Assembly (NCBI GenBank): GCA_030066245.1
Contig: JASJBY010000050.1
Location: 1 to 14,715, forward strand
DNA length: 14,715 bases
Origin: Gammaproteobacteria bacterium
GTDB lineage: Bacteria; Pseudomonadota; Gammaproteobacteria; JAABTG01
Direction of reading: 5' to 3'
Position numbers and translations under genes: made by a program. The notes under the pieces were generated by a model that made no database searches, had not been told where the DNA came from, and saw nothing but the letters and a program-made list of their open reading frames with translations. This document shows positions 1 through 7,279 of the stretch, piece after piece (the stretch's first letter is position 1; each line of letters opens with the position of its first letter).

Positions 1-1135
1 CGCCTACCCCATCGACCTGTTCGAAGAGGGGTCGGTGGTGAACGTGCTGACCTCGCTGGTGGGCAACGTGTTCGGCTTCAAGGCGCTGCGTCACCTGCGT
101 CTCGAGGACATCCGTTTTCCCATCGCCTATATCAAGACCTGCGGTGGTCCGCCCGCCGGTATTCAGGTCGAGCGCGACCGCCTGAACAAATACGGCCGTC
201 CCATGCTGGGAGCGACCATCAAGCCGAAGCTGGGCCTGTCGGCCAAGAACTACGGGCGCGCCGTTTACGAGTGCCTGCGCGGCGGTCTGGACATGACCAA
301 GGACGACGAGAACGTCAACTCCCAGCCGTTCATGCGCTGGCGTGACCGCTTCGAGTTCGTTGGCGAAGCCCTCCAGAAGGCCCAGCAGGAGACCGGTGAG
401 CGCAAGGGCCACTACTTGAACGTCACCGCGCCGACGCCAGAAGAGATGTACAAGCGTGCCGAGTTCGCCAAGGAGGTGGGCTCTCCCATCATGATGCATG
501 ACTTCCTGACCGGTGGTTTCACCGCCAATACCGGCCTGGCCAATTGGTGCCGTGACAACGGCATCCTGCTGCACATCCACCGCGCCATGCACGCGGTGAT
601 CGACCGTCATCCGAAACACGGCATTCACTTCCGCGTGCTGGCCAAGTGCCTGCGCCTGTCCGGTGGTGACCACCTCCACACCGGTACGGTGGTGGGCAAG
701 CTCGAGGGCGACCGACAGTCGACCCTGGGCTTCGTGGATCAGCTGCGTGAATCCTTCGTGCCGGAAGACCGCTCCCGCGGCGTCTTCTTCGACCAGGACT
801 GGGGTTCCTTGCCGGGTGTCTTCGCGGTCGCCTCCGGTGGTATTCACGTCTGGCACATGCCGGCGCTGGTCACCATCTTCGGCGATGACTCCATGCTGCA
901 GTTTGGCGGCGGTACCCAGGGTCACCCTTGGGGCAACGCCGCCGGCGCCGCTGCCAACCGCGTCGCGTTGGAGGCGAGCGTCAAGGCCCGCAACGAGGGC
1001 CGCGAGATCGAGAAAGAAGCCCGCGACATCCTGACCGAGGCCGCCAAGAGCAGCCCCGAGCTCGGCATGGCGATGGAGACCTGGAAGGAGATCAAGTTCG
1101 AGTTCGAAACCGTTGACAAGCTCGACGTCGGCTGA
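1..1135 (+). CDS. cbbL: Ribulose-1,5-bisphosphate carboxylase/oxygenase large subunit, form IA-like (5' end missing)
   Basis: This is the catalytic large subunit of Rubisco, which carboxylates ribulose-1,5-bisphosphate in the Calvin cycle inside the carboxysome. The frame is open from base 2, so the gene enters from outside the window. About 377 residues are present, which implies that roughly 95 N-terminal residues are missing from a usual length near 470. Visible landmarks are the catalytic-lysine segment KPKLGLS, the carbamylated-lysine and Mg-binding segment TKDDEN, the HRAMHAV active-site histidine region, the loop-6 segment GTVVGKLEG and the phosphate-binding GGGTQGHPWG. The last is followed by NAAGAAANRVALEA, as in proteobacterial form I enzymes. 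cbbS follows after 53 bp and the rest of the alpha-carboxysome operon after that, so this is the carboxysomal (IAc) type. The subtype is inferred from context. Confidence 0.98.
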   Translation, partial: AYPIDLFEEGSVVNVLTSLVGNVFGFKALRHLRLEDIRFPIAYIKTCGGPPAGIQVERDRLNKYGRPMLGATIKPKLGLSAKNYGRAVYECLRGGLDMTKDDENVNSQPFMRWRDRFEFVGEALQKAQQETGERKGHYLNVTAPTPEEMYKRAEFAKEVGSPIMMHDFLTGGFTANTGLANWCRDNGILLHIHRAMHAVIDRHPKHGIHFRVLAKCLRLSGGDHLHTGTVVGKLEGDRQSTLGFVDQLRESFVPEDRSRGVFFDQDWGSLPGVFAVASGGIHVWHMPALVTIFGDDSMLQFGGGTQGHPWGNAAGAAANRVALEASVKARNEGREIEKEARDILTEAAKSSPELGMAMETWKEIKFEFETVDKLDVG

Positions 1136-1188
1136 TGCGGAGTCACTCCGAATAGCGCTCCCAACCGTTCAGATACGAGGAAAACAAC

Positions 1189-1533
1189 ATGTCAAGCATG
1201 CACGACGTGGGCGATTTCCAAACCGCCCAGACGCTTGAGACCTTCGGCTTCCTGCCCAAGATGTCCCAGGACGAGGTCTACACCCAGATTACATACATCA
1301 TCGCCCAGGGCTGGACTCCGGCCATCGAGCACGAACACCCCAGCCGGGCGTTCAATCACTACTGGACCATGTGGAAGCTGCCGTTCTTCGGTGAGCAGGA
1401 CGTGGGCGGGGTCGTCGCCGAGCTGGAGGCGTGCCGCCGCGCCTACCCGGACCACCACATCCGGCTGCTCGGCTACGACAACTACACCCAGAGCCAGGGT
1501 TCAGCCTTCGTGGTGTACGAAGGTCGTTCCTGA
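1189..1533 (+). CDS. cbbS: Ribulose-1,5-bisphosphate carboxylase/oxygenase small subunit
   Basis: This 114-residue protein is the small subunit that caps the Rubisco L8S8 holoenzyme. It begins with the typical N-terminal segment TLETFGFLPKMSQDEVYTQI. It also contains the family signatures YIIAQGWTPAIEHE, YWTMWKLPFFG, VVAELEACRRAYPDHHIRLLGYDN and a C-terminal SAFVVYEG. The length is normal for a proteobacterial form IA small subunit. The ATG at 1189 is preceded by a GAGG Shine-Dalgarno sequence in the 53-bp gap after cbbL. A GC-rich hairpin lies just after the stop codon, ahead of csoS2. Confidence 0.98.
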   Translation: MSSMHDVGDFQTAQTLETFGFLPKMSQDEVYTQITYIIAQGWTPAIEHEHPSRAFNHYWTMWKLPFFGEQDVGGVVAELEACRRAYPDHHIRLLGYDNYTQSQGSAFVVYEGRS

Positions 1534-1546
1534 TTGGCGCTTGAGC

Positions 1547-1569
1547 GGCTGCCCGCGGGTCGGGCGGTC
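1547..1569 (+). promoter_or_regulatory. GC-rich hairpin between cbbS and csoS2
   Basis: GCCCG (1551-1555) pairs with CGGGC (1561-1565) around a 5-nt loop. The stem can be extended to about 9 bp with two G-U pairs (1547-1569). No T-run follows, so it does not look like a full intrinsic terminator. It sits in the 93-bp gap between very highly expressed Rubisco genes and the shell genes. An inferred role is stabilising the cbbLS message or reducing read-through. It was found by eye and its folding energy was not computed. Confidence 0.4.
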
Positions 1570-1626
1570 CGCTCTCTCGTAACCCAGGCAAAGGCAAACG
1601 CAGGCATCGTCGGGACAGGGTTAACC

Positions 1627-4071
1627 ATGGCACAGACTGCAAACAGCACGAGACAAAGTGGACGCGAGCTGGCGCTTGCCCGGCGTCGCGCCATGTCGGG
1701 CACGGGCAAGGCGGGGATCCAGGCGGCCGGGGCGACCCGCACCGCGGTCACCGCACAGGCAGCTACGGCGACGGCGGCGCCAGCCGCGCTGGTGCGGGCG
1801 CCGGCAGCCGGTACGTCGACAGCGTCGGCGGGACGGGCCGCTTCGAAGGCCCGTCGCGCGGCCATGTCCAGTACGGGCAAGGCGGCCATCAAGGCGGCCG
1901 GCGCAACCCGTTCCGCCGGCACCGCGCCGGCACCGACCGCATCGATGTCGCCACGGGTGGCCAGCCGTTCGACGGCGTCGACGGGGCGGGCCGCTTCCCT
2001 GGCCCGTCGCGCGGCCATGTCCAGTAAAGGCAAGGTTGGCGTCCAGAGCGGGGACCGGGTCCGTGGTTCCAGCCGCAACGCGTCCGCGCCGCAGGCGCAG
2101 AACCCGGCAGGTGAGCGCCGCGAAGGCGGCTGCGAATGTGGCTGCAAGGGCGAGAAACCGGCCGAAGCACCGGCCATCGCCGCGGCGGTTCAGGCCAGAC
2201 CCGGCACGCGCCTGGACGTGTCCAGCAATGTCAGTCGGAAGATCGCCGCCAACCCAACCCGGGTTGCGGCCTTGGCCCGACGGCGGGCGCAGTCCACCCG
2301 CGGCAAGGCGGGCGTCAGTGCGAAAGGCATGACCGCGGCCCAGACGGCCCGCGCCGCCAACCCCGAGTTGTCCGGCCGGGAACTGGCCCAGACCGTGCGC
2401 ACGCAGCGCAGCCAGCGTGGCAACGCCGGCCAGAAGAAGTCCCAGCCTACCGGGCGCGTGCGGCCCGCCAGGCCGGCCGCCACCGGCGAAGCCAAGGACC
2501 AGCCGTGGAAGGTGGGCGCCAGCGAGACCAGCTACGGGCAGACCGTAACCGGCACCATGGTCGGTCGCAGCGACAGGGTCACCGGCGACGAGCCCAGCAC
2601 GTGCCGCAACATTACTGGAACGGAGTACCTGGGTGCGGACATCTTCCGTGACTTCTGCGAGGCGGAGCCGACCAAGGCGCCGCGCAAGGTGCGGCAGAGC
2701 CCCACCGGCCAGGGGAATCGAGTGACCGGCAACGAAGTTGGCCGCAGCACCAAGGTGACCGGCGACGAGCCCGGTACCTGCAAGCGCGTGACGGGCACCG
2801 AATACGTCGGGGCTGACCAGTCGGACGCCTTCTGCGGCACCAAGCCCGAACCGCATCCGGCCAAGGTCTCCCTGGTGGAGACCCGCAAGGGCAAGGCCGT
2901 ATCCGGAAGCAACGTCGGCCGTTCCCCCAAGGTGACCGGCGACGAGCCGGGCGCCGGCCGGGAGCCGACCGGCACCCAGTACATGCAGGCCGGCGACGGC
3001 AGCTACCCGCCCAAGGTGGGCAGCAGCCAGACCCTGCGCGGCGGTTCCGTGACCGGCACCATGGTCGGCCGCGCCGCCAAGGTCACCGGTGACGAACCGG
3101 GCTCCTGCCGCAACGTCACCGGCGACGATTATGTCGGCCAGGAACAGTATCAGGGCTTTTGCACCACTACCCCGGCGCCCCAGGACGCGAAAGTGGGCGC
3201 GTCCCGGACCTTCAAAGGGGAGACCGTCACCGGTACCCAGACCGGGCGCTCGGTCAAGGTAACCGGCGACGAGCCAGGCACCTGCAAGGCCGTCACCGGA
3301 ACCCCGTACGCCGGTGCCGAACAGTACCGCAGCTATTGCGACGCCGACGCCGGCACCGTGGCCGCGGCGCGCGCCCGACGCCAGACCGGCACCCCGGGAT
3401 CGGTCATGACCGGCCTGCAGCCGGGCATCGACGGCAAGATGACCGGCGCGGAGCGGGGCGCCTGCGAGCCGCTCACCGGCACGCCGTACGTGGGCGCGGA
3501 CCAGTACGCCGACGCCTGTCCGGCCACTCCCGCGGAGCCGAACAGCCCGGATTTTCCGCAGACGCTGGGCAGGACGCCGTGGGGTCAGTTCAGCGTCGTC
3601 GCACCTTCCCACGCCAGCCAGAGTGAGGCCACGCACGCCGCCGTCACCGGTAGCCGCTACGAGCAGGGTCACATCACCGGTCCTTTCGACAAGGCCACCG
3701 GCCGCGTCACGGGCACCGAAGAGGCCCGCTTCGGGCGCGGCAATGGTGCCGCGCCGTCCGCTCCGGCGGCCTTGCCGGACACCGCAGAGACCGTCGGCGG
3801 CCGGATCAAGTCGCGCGTCACCGGCGAAGGCATGGATGCCGGCCCCAAGATCACGGGAGACGACTGGGACCGCGGCGACCGGGTCACCGGCACCGAGGGC
3901 ACTTCGGCGAGAGGCCGCAACCCGACCCGGCGCGGCCCGATGAGCGCGATGGCGATGGCGGAGGCGAAGCGTAACGTAGAGGTTCCGGAGCCCGTGAGCA
4001 AGGTGACGGGCAGTAGCGGCACTACCGAGCGCGGTGCACTGATCACTTACTCGGGCGGGGCCCGCGGCTGA
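1627..4071 (+). CDS. csoS2: Carboxysome assembly scaffold protein CsoS2
   Basis: This disordered repeat protein of 814 residues links Rubisco to the shell during alpha-carboxysome assembly. The N-terminal domain has four Rubisco-binding repeats of the form ARRxAMSxxGKxG at about residues 11-30, 73-88, 124-140 and 215-232. The middle domain has six M-repeats starting at about residues 295, 354, 413, 463, 522 and 582. They carry VTG/VTGDEPGTC motifs and are spaced about 59 residues, except that the third is about 50. The C-terminal domain (about 645-814) ends with the conserved shell-anchoring peptide KVTGSSGTTERGALITYSGG. The third M-repeat lacks both cysteines. A cysteine cluster, CECGC, occurs at residues 169-173. 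The ATG at 1627 is chosen because it begins the first conserved repeat region and has AGGG seven bases upstream. The frame stays open upstream to 1534 but only with a TTG start. csoSCA follows after 20 bp. Confidence 0.97.
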   Translation: MAQTANSTRQSGRELALARRRAMSGTGKAGIQAAGATRTAVTAQAATATAAPAALVRAPAAGTSTASAGRAASKARRAAMSSTGKAAIKAAGATRSAGTAPAPTASMSPRVASRSTASTGRAASLARRAAMSSKGKVGVQSGDRVRGSSRNASAPQAQNPAGERREGGCECGCKGEKPAEAPAIAAAVQARPGTRLDVSSNVSRKIAANPTRVAALARRRAQSTRGKAGVSAKGMTAAQTARAANPELSGRELAQTVRTQRSQRGNAGQKKSQPTGRVRPARPAATGEAKDQPWKVGASETSYGQTVTGTMVGRSDRVTGDEPSTCRNITGTEYLGADIFRDFCEAEPTKAPRKVRQSPTGQGNRVTGNEVGRSTKVTGDEPGTCKRVTGTEYVGADQSDAFCGTKPEPHPAKVSLVETRKGKAVSGSNVGRSPKVTGDEPGAGREPTGTQYMQAGDGSYPPKVGSSQTLRGGSVTGTMVGRAAKVTGDEPGSCRNVTGDDYVGQEQYQGFCTTTPAPQDAKVGASRTFKGETVTGTQTGRSVKVTGDEPGTCKAVTGTPYAGAEQYRSYCDADAGTVAAARARRQTGTPGSVMTGLQPGIDGKMTGAERGACEPLTGTPYVGADQYADACPATPAEPNSPDFPQTLGRTPWGQFSVVAPSHASQSEATHAAVTGSRYEQGHITGPFDKATGRVTGTEEARFGRGNGAAPSAPAALPDTAETVGGRIKSRVTGEGMDAGPKITGDDWDRGDRVTGTEGTSARGRNPTRRGPMSAMAMAEAKRNVEVPEPVSKVTGSSGTTERGALITYSGGARG

Positions 4072-4091
4072 GCTGTCTGCGAGACGCCGAG

Positions 4092-5600
4092 ATGTTGCGC
4101 AGTAATCGACAGTCAGGCCGTTCCCAGTTATGGACCCAGCCCACCGCGCCGCGGCGGCGGCCCGGGGCCGTGGGTGCCGTGCGCCCGGCGGACGGACCCG
4201 TCGCCAGCGGTTCCCACCCGCTGACGCGCGGTGAGGAGAACGCGCGGCTGTACGACTACGAGAAGCGGGTCAAGTCGGCCTTCGACGCGATCGTGCCGAC
4301 CCTGAAGCAGGTGTCGGCGCTGCAGCACGAGCCGGATTTCGAGGCCCGGGCCCAGGCCATTGCCCACGAGCAACTCGGTTTCGAGCTGCCCGAGGAAATC
4401 CTCGCCGATGCCTGGGTGGAGCAGCTGGACATGCGTCGCCTGTTCGCCTGGGGCGTCTTCGAGACCTACCGGCGCTACTGCGATGATTTTTTTACCGCCG
4501 ATCCCCTCGGTTCGAACGACGCAGATAGCTTTCAGGCCTTCCTCCAGGAGTGCGGCTTTCACACCCTGGACGTGTCGCCCTGTGCCGACGGTCGGCTGGC
4601 CCACGTGATCCGCTACGTGCTGCGGCTACCCTATCGTGCGGTCCGGCGCAAGTCCTACGCCGGCGCCATGTTCGACATCGAAGACAGTCTCGCCAAATGG
4701 ACCGAGACCGAACTGCTGCGCTTTCGCGAGGGTCGGCCCAACACGGCGGATGCGCCGACGCGTTACCTCAAGACGCTAGTCTATCACCACAGCTCGGTGG
4801 ACCCGGAGCATGAAGGCTGCGCCGCGCACGGTTCCGATACCGCGCGGGCCGCCCAGGCCGGACTGGACCGTCTGCTCGGCTTCCAAAAGGCGGTGCAGAA
4901 CAGCTTCTGCTGCGGCGCCTCCATCGATCTGCTGCTGATTGGCTTGGACACGGACACCGACGCGATTCGGGTGCACGTCCCGGACGGCAGCGGCAACATC
5001 GAACTGGACCGCTACATGGACGCGCTGGAGCTGTACGGGTCGACACGGAACATGCCCGCGACCGACGCGCAAGACCACATCGCAGGCCGGCTGCGCAGCG
5101 CCGCCGCCGGCATTCCGGACGGTATGGTGAGGCTGGCCGCCCGGTTGCTGGAGAACAATCTGTCGCAGATCGACTACGTACGCGGCTACCACGGCGGGTA
5201 CTACAGCGACATCGGCCACGCCGAGCGTTTCATCGGCGCCGGCATCGGCTTCGAGGAGGTACAGCTGCGCAACCTGACCTACTTCGACTACATGAACACG
5301 GTGGAGGAGGCGGCGCCGGACCTGGACGTGGGCATCAAGATCTTTTCCGGGCTGAACGTGGCCCATGGACTGCCCATCCCGATCGTCGTGCGATTCGACT
5401 ACCACGGACAGGTGCCGGAGGCCCGTGAGCGGGCCATCGCGCACTGTCATCGGGTGGCGGACGCGCTGCGCGCCCGTTACGCGGACCTGGCCGGGCGGGG
5501 CCTGCTGCACACCCTGCTGGTGGTGCGCGACTGCAATGCCGGCGGGCGCATCGAGATGCTGGGCTGTTCGGTCACGCCAGAGGCAGCGAGGGCGCACTGA
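4092..5600 (+). CDS. csoSCA: Carboxysome shell carbonic anhydrase CsoSCA (CsoS3)
   Basis: This is the carboxysomal beta-type carbonic anhydrase of 502 residues. It converts bicarbonate to CO2 next to Rubisco inside the shell. The catalytic site is intact. The CADGR motif places the zinc Cys at 164 and the Asp-Arg dyad at 166/168. A His at 232 and Cys 243 (within EGCAAHG) match the 11-residue spacing of H242 and C253 in the Halothiobacillus enzyme. The segments KSYAGAMFDIEDS, FCCGASIDLLLIGLDTDTDA, NNLSQIDYV and DIGHAERFIG are also typical. The N-terminal ~45 residues are basic and low-complexity (SNRQSGRSQLW...). This is like the disordered peptide shown in Halothiobacillus to bind Rubisco. 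The stop codon overlaps the csoS4A start (ATGA), which implies translational coupling. Confidence 0.97.
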   Translation: MLRSNRQSGRSQLWTQPTAPRRRPGAVGAVRPADGPVASGSHPLTRGEENARLYDYEKRVKSAFDAIVPTLKQVSALQHEPDFEARAQAIAHEQLGFELPEEILADAWVEQLDMRRLFAWGVFETYRRYCDDFFTADPLGSNDADSFQAFLQECGFHTLDVSPCADGRLAHVIRYVLRLPYRAVRRKSYAGAMFDIEDSLAKWTETELLRFREGRPNTADAPTRYLKTLVYHHSSVDPEHEGCAAHGSDTARAAQAGLDRLLGFQKAVQNSFCCGASIDLLLIGLDTDTDAIRVHVPDGSGNIELDRYMDALELYGSTRNMPATDAQDHIAGRLRSAAAGIPDGMVRLAARLLENNLSQIDYVRGYHGGYYSDIGHAERFIGAGIGFEEVQLRNLTYFDYMNTVEEAAPDLDVGIKIFSGLNVAHGLPIPIVVRFDYHGQVPEARERAIAHCHRVADALRARYADLAGRGLLHTLLVVRDCNAGGRIEMLGCSVTPEAARAH

Positions 5601-5857
5601 TGAAGATCTGTCAGGTGGAACGGCCGCTGGTTTCAACCAACCGCATACCGGGGCTGGAGCACAAGCACCTGCAGGTGGTGCGCGACGGCAGCTCGCACCT
5701 GGTCGCGGTGGACGCGGTTGGCTGCATACCCGGAGACTGGGTGATTTGCGTCGGTAGCTCCGCAGCGCGTGAGGCCGCCGGCAGCAAGGAATATCCCAGC
5801 GACCTGACCATCGTCGGCATCATCGACCACTGGCCGCCGCCGGAGCAGGAGGGCTGA
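5600..5857 (+). CDS. csoS4A: Carboxysome pentameric vertex shell protein CsoS4A
   Basis: This 85-residue BMC-P protein (EutN/CcmL family) forms pentamers that cap the icosahedral vertices of the shell. Features seen are the beta-barrel start MKICQVERPLVSTNRIPGLE, the VAVDAVGCIPGDWVICVGSSAAR core and the LTIVGIIDHW end. The length is standard. Its ATG overlaps the csoSCA stop by one base of the TGA (ATGA). Its own TGA overlaps the csoS4B ATG in the same way. The three genes are therefore translated as a coupled block without independent strong ribosome binding sites. That fits the low copy number needed at vertices. Confidence 0.95.
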   Translation: MKICQVERPLVSTNRIPGLEHKHLQVVRDGSSHLVAVDAVGCIPGDWVICVGSSAAREAAGSKEYPSDLTIVGIIDHWPPPEQEG

Positions 5858-6120
5858 TGGATATTCTGCAGGCCGAAGCGCCGCTGGTGTGCACCCGCCG
5901 CGTGGCAGGCCTCAAGCACATCAGCCTGCGTGTGTTGCGTGACGCCCGCGGCAAGCGGGTAGTGGCGGTGGACCCGGTGGGCGTGCGGCCGGGCAACTGG
6001 GTGTTTACGGCGAGCGGCTCGGCCGCACGCTATGCCGCCGGCGATTTCGGGATCCTCACGGACCTGACCATCGCCGGGATCATTGACAACTGGGAAGCGG
6101 ACGCCGATGCGGGTGCGTAG
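5857..6120 (+). CDS. csoS4B: Carboxysome pentameric vertex shell protein CsoS4B
   Basis: This 87-residue BMC-P vertex protein is the second paralogue of the pair. It shares with CsoS4A the pattern ...PLVCTRRVAGLKH, VAVDPVGVRPGNWVFTASGSAAR and LTIAGIIDNW. It is coupled to csoS4A by an ATGA overlap. The 74-bp gap that follows holds a possible hairpin and the strong ribosome binding site of the first csoS1 gene. The A/B naming follows gene order and is not proven by residue-level assignment. Confidence 0.95.
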   Translation: MDILQAEAPLVCTRRVAGLKHISLRVLRDARGKRVVAVDPVGVRPGNWVFTASGSAARYAAGDFGILTDLTIAGIIDNWEADADAGA

Positions 6121-6128
6121 CGGGACGG

Positions 6129-6159
6129 TCCGTCCGGCTGGGCACGAAGACGGGTTTTT
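6129..6159 (+). promoter_or_regulatory. Possible weak hairpin with T-tract ahead of the csoS1 genes
   Basis: CCGTC (6130-6134) can pair with GACGG (6149-6153) around a 14-nt loop. GTTTTT follows directly. The stem is short and the loop large, so at best this is a leaky terminator or attenuator, or an mRNA processing point. It lies where the operon switches from low-copy vertex proteins to the abundant hexamer genes. No clear internal promoter could be recognised by eye. Confidence 0.25.
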
Positions 6160-6194
6160 CAGGAACACAATCGAGTCAGCAGGAGACAGGAAAG

Positions 6195-6485
6195 ATGGCA
6201 AACGAGAATTACGGCATTGCACTGGGCATGATCGAGACGCGCGGGCTGGTGCCCGCCATCGAGGCGGCCGACGCCATGACCAAGGCTGCCGAGGTACGCA
6301 TGATCGGACGCGAGTTCGTGGGCGGCGGCTACGTCACCGTGCTGGTGCGCGGTGAGACCGGTGCCGTGAACGCGGCTGTGCGCGCCGGTGCCGATGCCTG
6401 CGAGCGCGTGGGCGACGGCCTGGTTGCCGCGCACATCATCGCCCGTCCGCACCGCGAGGTAGAGCCGGTGCTGGGCAACAAGTGA
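6195..6485 (+). CDS. csoS1C: Carboxysome major hexameric shell protein CsoS1 (first copy, CsoS1C position)
   Basis: This 96-residue single BMC-domain protein forms the hexamers tiling the shell facets. It has the canonical GIALGMIETRGLVPAIEAAD start and the REFVGGGYVTVLVRGETGAV segment, in which the glycines line the central pore. It also has ADACERVGDGLVAAHIIARP. It differs from the next two copies by Met instead of Leu in EVRMIGREF, by the N-terminal residues ENY, and by the short tail LGNK. The ATG is preceded by AGGAGACAGGAAAG, a strong ribosome binding site that fits very high expression. The C/A/B naming follows the Halothiobacillus gene order. Confidence 0.96.
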   Translation: MANENYGIALGMIETRGLVPAIEAADAMTKAAEVRMIGREFVGGGYVTVLVRGETGAVNAAVRAGADACERVGDGLVAAHIIARPHREVEPVLGNK

Positions 6486-6562
6486 AACGGCTTTTCCGGG
6501 TCGGGTGTGTCCGCCCCGGGGTCACATGAGCAATATCCAAACCCGACGACGGAGATATGACG

Positions 6563-6859
6563 ATGGCAGACGAGAGAACCGGCATTGCGCTAGGCATGAT
6601 TGAAACCCGTGGGCTGGTGCCCGCCATTGAAGCGGCCGACGCCATGACCAAGGCCGCTGAAGTGCGCCTGATCGGGCGTGAGTTCGTGGGCGGCGGCTAC
6701 GTCACCGTGCTGGTGCGCGGTGAGACCGGTGCCGTGAACGCGGCCGTGCGCGCCGGTGCCGATGCCTGCGAGCGCGTGGGTGACGGCCTGGTGGCTGCCC
6801 ACATCATTGCCCGCCCGCACCGCGAGGTCGAGCCGGTGCTGCCCACCGGCAGCGCGTAG
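6563..6859 (+). CDS. csoS1A: Carboxysome major hexameric shell protein CsoS1 (second copy, CsoS1A position)
   Basis: This 98-residue BMC-domain hexamer protein is nearly identical to its neighbours through the whole core. It has its own N-terminus, MADERTGIALG, and tail, LPTGSA. An in-frame ATG lies 6 bases upstream at 6557. The ATG at 6563 is preferred because GGAG (6551-6554) is 8 bases from it but only 2 from the upstream one, and because MADE- matches the MANE- starts of the paralogues. Long stretches of the coding DNA, for example around 6680-6743, are base-identical to the first copy (6311-6374). This suggests recent duplication or gene conversion. Shell-facet role as for the other copies. 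Confidence 0.95.
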   Translation: MADERTGIALGMIETRGLVPAIEAADAMTKAAEVRLIGREFVGGGYVTVLVRGETGAVNAAVRAGADACERVGDGLVAAHIIARPHREVEPVLPTGSA

Positions 6860-6873
6860 GCCGCCGGAGCGGC
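6860..6873 (+). promoter_or_regulatory. Short hairpin after the second csoS1
   Basis: GCCGC (6860-6864) pairs with GCGGC (6869-6873) around the tetraloop CGGA, immediately after the stop codon. There is no T-tract. It is a possible 3' stabilising stem between shell genes. The 5-bp stem is short and could be chance in GC-rich DNA. Confidence 0.25.
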
Positions 6874-6910
6874 GTGCCCCCTACAGCCACAGCAACAGGA
6901 GACTCCACCC

Positions 6911-7225
6911 ATGGCTAATGAGATCGCTGGCATTGCACTGGGCATGATCGAAACGCGCGGGCTGGTGCCCGCAATCGAGGCCGCCGACGCCATGACCAAG
7001 GCCGCCGAGGTGCGCCTCATCGGCCGCGAGTTCGTGGGCGGCGGCTATGTCACGGTGCTGGTGCGTGGTGAGACCGGTGCCGTGAACGCAGCCGTGCGCG
7101 CCGGCGCTGATGCCTGCGAGCGGGTCGGCGACGGCCTGGTGGCGGCGCACATCATCGCCCGTCCGCACCGGGAAGTGGAGCCAGTCCTGGCCCGCTCCAA
7201 CGACAACCGACCTGTTGTGGGCTGA
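6911..7225 (+). CDS. csoS1B: Carboxysome hexameric shell protein CsoS1 (third copy, CsoS1B position)
   Basis: This 104-residue BMC-domain hexamer protein has the same core as the two preceding genes, including the FVGGGYV pore segment. It carries a longer C-terminal tail, ARSNDNRPVVG. An extended tail is also typical of the third paralogue (CsoS1B) in Halothiobacillus, which supports the name. The ATG has AGGAG nine bases upstream (6897-6901). A ferritin-like gene follows after 54 bp in the same direction. Confidence 0.95.
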   Translation: MANEIAGIALGMIETRGLVPAIEAADAMTKAAEVRLIGREFVGGGYVTVLVRGETGAVNAAVRAGADACERVGDGLVAAHIIARPHREVEPVLARSNDNRPVVG

Positions 7226-7279
7226 ATGAACGGGGCGATGCCGGTCGGGATCGCACGGTGAGGTAGCCGGAGCGCGGTC

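Noticed and set aside
1534..1626. Upstream extension of CsoS2 from a TTG
   Set aside because: The 31 extra residues do not look like CsoS2, overlap the hairpin, and precede a conserved ATG start at 1627.
1621..3672. A 683-codon open frame on the - strand opposite csoS2
   Set aside because: It lies antisense to the clearly recognisable CsoS2 repeats. It is low-complexity and reflects GC-rich repetitive DNA that lacks stops on the other strand.
5611..6222. A 203-codon - strand open frame opposite csoS4A/csoS4B
   Set aside because: Both vertex genes are unambiguous on the + strand and this frame shows no recognisable domain.
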